DNA of 8,828 nucleotides from Saprospiraceae bacterium (lineage in GTDB: Bacteria > Bacteroidota > Bacteroidia > Chitinophagales > Saprospiraceae), in NCBI GenBank assembly GCA_020630895.1, contig JAHDII010000117.1:1-8828 (forward strand), in the 5' to 3' direction. Positions 6,534 to 8,828 of the stretch are shown here, piece after piece. The notes under the pieces were generated by a model, which saw only the letters and a program-made list of their open reading frames with translations, was not told the DNA's origin and did not search any database. A program made the translations under genes and the position numbers. Every line of letters begins with the position of its first letter. The first letter of the stretch is position 1.

Positions 6534-7025
6534 ATGATAGGATTATATAAAAAAGTACCACAAGGAATGGCTATGGTTCGTACAGGGTATGGCGGTGTAA
6601 AAGTAGAGTGGGATAAGGGAATGTTTGTTATCCCAATAATTCAAATGGTAGAAATAATAGATTTATCTATTAAAACTATTGAAATTGATTTGTGTAAAGA
6701 AAATGGATTGATTTGTAAAGATGGTATTAGAGCAGATATTAATTGTATCTTTTTTCTAAGAGTGAATAAAAATATTGGTGATATTCTTAGTGTCGCTCAA
6801 AAAGTAGGTTGCAAACAAGCAACAAAATCAGAGACTTTGAGAAATTTATTTGAGGTGAAATTTACCCAAGCAGTCAAAGCATTAGGAAAAAACATGACAT
6901 TTGAAGAAATTAGTGAATCTATTTATAAATTTAAAATGAACATTCTTAATTTAATAGGTATAGATTTACATGGATATATTATTGACGATCTAGAAATAGG
7001 TCTTTTTGAAAAATCAAATTATTAA
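6534..7025 (+). CDS. Head-only flotillin paralogue (truncated SPFH/Band 7 protein)
   Basis: The 163-residue product aligns without gaps to residues 26-184 of the flotillin encoded next door: 99 of 159 positions are identical by my hand count. It covers the start of the SPFH/Band 7 head only. The membrane segment is missing: the reading frame has a TAA two codons before the ATG (6528-6530), and the protein starts just where the neighbour's helix ends (MIGLYKKVPQGMAMVRTGYG against VRWYKKIPQGMAMVRTGYG). The coiled coil is also missing, replaced by a short EIGLFEKSNY tail. The frame is open and the conserved head residues persist, so I take it as a real gene; a decaying duplicate is the alternative. 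It lies 7 bp after the YqiJ-like gene and 38 bp before the full flotillin, clearly in one operon. A role as a soluble partner or assembly modulator is inference. Confidence 0.8.
   Translation: MIGLYKKVPQGMAMVRTGYGGVKVEWDKGMFVIPIIQMVEIIDLSIKTIEIDLCKENGLICKDGIRADINCIFFLRVNKNIGDILSVAQKVGCKQATKSETLRNLFEVKFTQAVKALGKNMTFEEISESIYKFKMNILNLIGIDLHGYIIDDLEIGLFEKSNY
6556..6631 (+). repeat. Paralogous direct repeat, copy 1 (copy 2 at 7149-7224)
   Basis: These 76 bases match 7149-7224 with 10 mismatches by hand count, and most differences are synonymous. The segment encodes the first part of the head domain in both SPFH genes. Outside it the two genes diverge faster, especially past residue 120 of the short protein. 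The 593-bp spacing makes it a potential site for recombination that would fuse or delete the two genes. Confidence 0.8.
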
Positions 7026-7063
7026 TCAAAACATATTTTTTAACCCTTTAAATTTTAAATATT

Positions 7064-8828
7064 ATGCAATATGTATATTTGGGTGCAATAGCAATTGTTT
7101 TATTATTATTTACAATTGTTTCAATGATGGTAAGGTGGTATAAAAAAATACCACAAGGAATGGCGATGGTTCGTACAGGTTATGGTGGCACAAAAGTAGA
7201 GTACGATAAAGGAATGTTTGTAATTCCTGTCATGCATATGGTAGAAATGATGGACCTATCAGTTAAAACTATTGAAATTGCTCGATTAAAAGAAGATGGA
7301 TTAATTTGTAATGATAATATCAGAGCAGACATTAAAGTTGTCTTTTTTGTGAGAGTGAATAAAAATAGTGATGATATTAAAAATGTGGCTCAAACCATTG
7401 GTTGTAAAAGGGCCTCTGATCCTGAAACCTTAAGAAATTTATTTGAAGCCAAATTTTCTGAAGCATTAAAAACTGTAGGTAAGCAAATGCAATTCGAACA
7501 GTTATATGATTCAAGAGATGAATTTAAGAAAAAAATATTAGACTCGATTGGTAGAGATTTGAATGGTTATATTTTAGATGATGCTGCAATTGATTATTTA
7601 GAGCAAACACCTATAGAATATTTAAAAGACAACAACATCTTAGATGCAGAAGGAATCAAGAAAATTACAGATTTGACCGCTCAACAAAGAGTAAAAGCCA
7701 ATTATATCCGTAGAGAAGAAGAAAAGACTTTAAAAGAGCAAGATGTAGAAGCACGTGAAGCTATTTTAGAGTATGATCGTCAATTGGCAGAGAAAGAAGA
7801 AAGACAAAAAAGAGAAATAGCAAATATTAAAGCAAGAGAGGAAGCTGAAATTCAAAAAGTGAATGAAGAAGAACGCTTAAAAGGAGAATTGGTGCGTATT
7901 AAAACTCAAGAAGAATTGGACGTTGCAGAAGAAAATAAATTACGTCAAGTATTAGTAGCATCTAAAAATAAAGAAAGAACGGAAAAAGTAGAAGAAGAGC
8001 GTGTAGAAAAAGATCGTTTGTTAGAGCAAACAGAAAAAGAAAAAATTGTTGCTTTAGCTGAAATCGAGAAAACTCGTGCCATTGAAGAAGAGAAAAAGAA
8101 TATTCAAGATGTGATTCGTGATAGAATTATGGTAGAGAAAAAAGTAGTAGAGGAGGAAGAAAAAATCAAAGATACTCGTGCTATAGCGGATGCTGATAGA
8201 AAGAAAAATGTTGCCATTATTCAAGCGGAGGAGCATGGAGATTCTGCTAAAATTCAAGCAGAAAAATTAGCAGAAGCAGAAAGGTTAGCAGCAGAAATTA
8301 ATGCTAAAAAAATCTTAATTGATGCAGAAGCTAAAATGAAAGCTGCTGAAAAAGATGCTGAATCAAGAAAAATTATTGCTGAAGCTAAAGCTGCAGAAGA
8401 AGCAACTATTGGTTTATCTGAAGCACAAGTGATTGAAGCTAAAGCGAAAGCCAAAGAATTAGAAGGATTAACTGAGGCTAAAGTTATGGAGCAAAAAGCT
8501 ATTGCAGAAGCCGTAGGAATTCAGCACAAAGCTGATGCCATTGAAAAGCAAGGTTTAGCAGAAGCTAAAGTTATGGAACAAAAAGCTTTAGCAGATGCTA
8601 AAGGAGTAGAGCAAAAAGCTTTGGCAATGAAAAAATTAGATGGAGTAGGGAAGGAGCATGAAGAATTCAAATTGAGATTAGCAAAAGATCAGGCGGTAGA
8701 ATTAGCTCAAATTGATATTCAAAAAGCTATTGCTGAAGCTCAAGCTATCGCATTGTCTGAGGCATTTAAAACAGCAAATATTGATATAGTTGGAGGTGAA
8801 GAAACCTTTATCAATAATATTATGAAAG
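7064..8828 (+). CDS. Flotillin-family protein, 3' end beyond window
   Basis: The open frame runs from the ATG at 7064 through the last base of the window: 588 codons with no stop, so the C-terminus is missing. Order of parts: a membrane segment at about 4-23 (VYLGAIAIVLLLFTIVSMMV), an SPFH/Band 7 domain at about 26-200 (KIPQGMAMVRTGYGG, DKGMFVIP, IRADI, FFVRVN, ETLRNLFE), then a very long Glu/Lys/Ala-rich coiled coil from about 210 to 560, with EA-rich flotillin repeats in its second half. The stretch SEAFKTANIDIVGGEETF near the end resembles the flotillin C-terminal region. Flotillins oligomerise at the inner membrane and organise microdomains. The upstream YqiJ-like gene is the usual partner. 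The A/T-rich 38-bp gap before the ATG has no Shine-Dalgarno. Stomatin or a generic SPFH protein is excluded by the long EA-repeat coiled coil. Confidence 0.93.
   Translation, partial: MQYVYLGAIAIVLLLFTIVSMMVRWYKKIPQGMAMVRTGYGGTKVEYDKGMFVIPVMHMVEMMDLSVKTIEIARLKEDGLICNDNIRADIKVVFFVRVNKNSDDIKNVAQTIGCKRASDPETLRNLFEAKFSEALKTVGKQMQFEQLYDSRDEFKKKILDSIGRDLNGYILDDAAIDYLEQTPIEYLKDNNILDAEGIKKITDLTAQQRVKANYIRREEEKTLKEQDVEAREAILEYDRQLAEKEERQKREIANIKAREEAEIQKVNEEERLKGELVRIKTQEELDVAEENKLRQVLVASKNKERTEKVEEERVEKDRLLEQTEKEKIVALAEIEKTRAIEEEKKNIQDVIRDRIMVEKKVVEEEEKIKDTRAIADADRKKNVAIIQAEEHGDSAKIQAEKLAEAERLAAEINAKKILIDAEAKMKAAEKDAESRKIIAEAKAAEEATIGLSEAQVIEAKAKAKELEGLTEAKVMEQKAIAEAVGIQHKADAIEKQGLAEAKVMEQKALADAKGVEQKALAMKKLDGVGKEHEEFKLRLAKDQAVELAQIDIQKAIAEAQAIALSEAFKTANIDIVGGEETFINNIMK
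8474..8620 (+). repeat. Internal coding repeats in the flotillin coiled coil
   Basis: The 27-base unit at 8474-8500 recurs at 8561-8587 with two mismatches, and a more diverged copy lies at 8594-8620. In protein this is EAKVMEQKA at residues 471 and 500 and DAKGVEQKA at 511. The period is 11 residues within each pair (471/482 and 500/511) and 29 residues between pairs, i.e. 11+11+7. Confidence 0.75.

Noticed and set aside
6534..7025. Short SPFH gene as a frameshifted 5' part of the flotillin gene
   Set aside because: The flotillin downstream has its own complete head and membrane segment, so this is a second copy, not a split gene.
8054..8454. Two minus-strand frames of 66-67 codons at the right end
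   Set aside because: Antisense to the Glu/Lys/Ala coiled coil of flotillin; the Ser/Ala- and Phe/Leu-rich translations are mirror images of its GCA/GAA/AAA codons.
8474..8620. Regular repeats considered as a CRISPR array or tandem DNA element
   Set aside because: The frame stays open, the copies are in-frame multiples of three, and they encode coiled-coil units.

Overview
The window is very AT-rich (G+C looks to be about 30% or below by eye). Leucine is mostly TTA and arginine mostly AGA, Shine-Dalgarno sequences are poor, and the protein families present include a DUF6090 membrane protein, a two-PDZ HtrA and a YqiJ-like/flotillin pair. Together these point to a Bacteroidota bacterium (Flavobacteriia or Cytophagia type). 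That assignment is inference; no marker gene in the window gives a genus.

Layout: positions 1-399 hold no convincing gene, only AT-rich DNA with inverted and direct repeats. A class I SAM-dependent methyltransferase (400-1140, +) runs into the 3' end of dapF (1124-1909, -), and the two genes overlap convergently by 17 bp. dapF sits 4 bp behind a small single-pass membrane protein gene (1914-2144, -). After a 259-bp divergent spacer comes a serine protease of the HtrA/DegP family (2404-3822, +). It is followed by a strong, symmetric terminator hairpin that also serves the convergent operon on the other side: a DUF6090-type membrane protein (4923-5651, -) and a WG-repeat protein (3901-4920, -), with start and stop 2 bp apart. 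A 245-bp divergent spacer then leads into a + strand cluster: a YqiJ-like membrane protein with a C-terminal OB-fold (5897-6526), a 163-residue protein that is only a flotillin head domain (6534-7025), and a full-type flotillin with membrane segment, SPFH domain and long coiled coil (7064 to beyond the window end).

How the genes fit together: dapF serves lysine and meso-diaminopimelate synthesis, and so peptidoglycan; HtrA handles misfolded envelope proteins; the YqiJ-like/flotillin pair is a known partnership that organises membrane microdomains. The part most worth attention is the flotillin cluster. The short gene is a gap-free paralogue (99 of 159 residues identical by hand count) of its neighbour's head domain, but has neither the membrane segment nor the coiled coil. 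It looks like a retained, soluble, head-only partner or modulator of flotillin rather than random debris. No CRISPR array, tRNA, rRNA or insertion sequence was seen.
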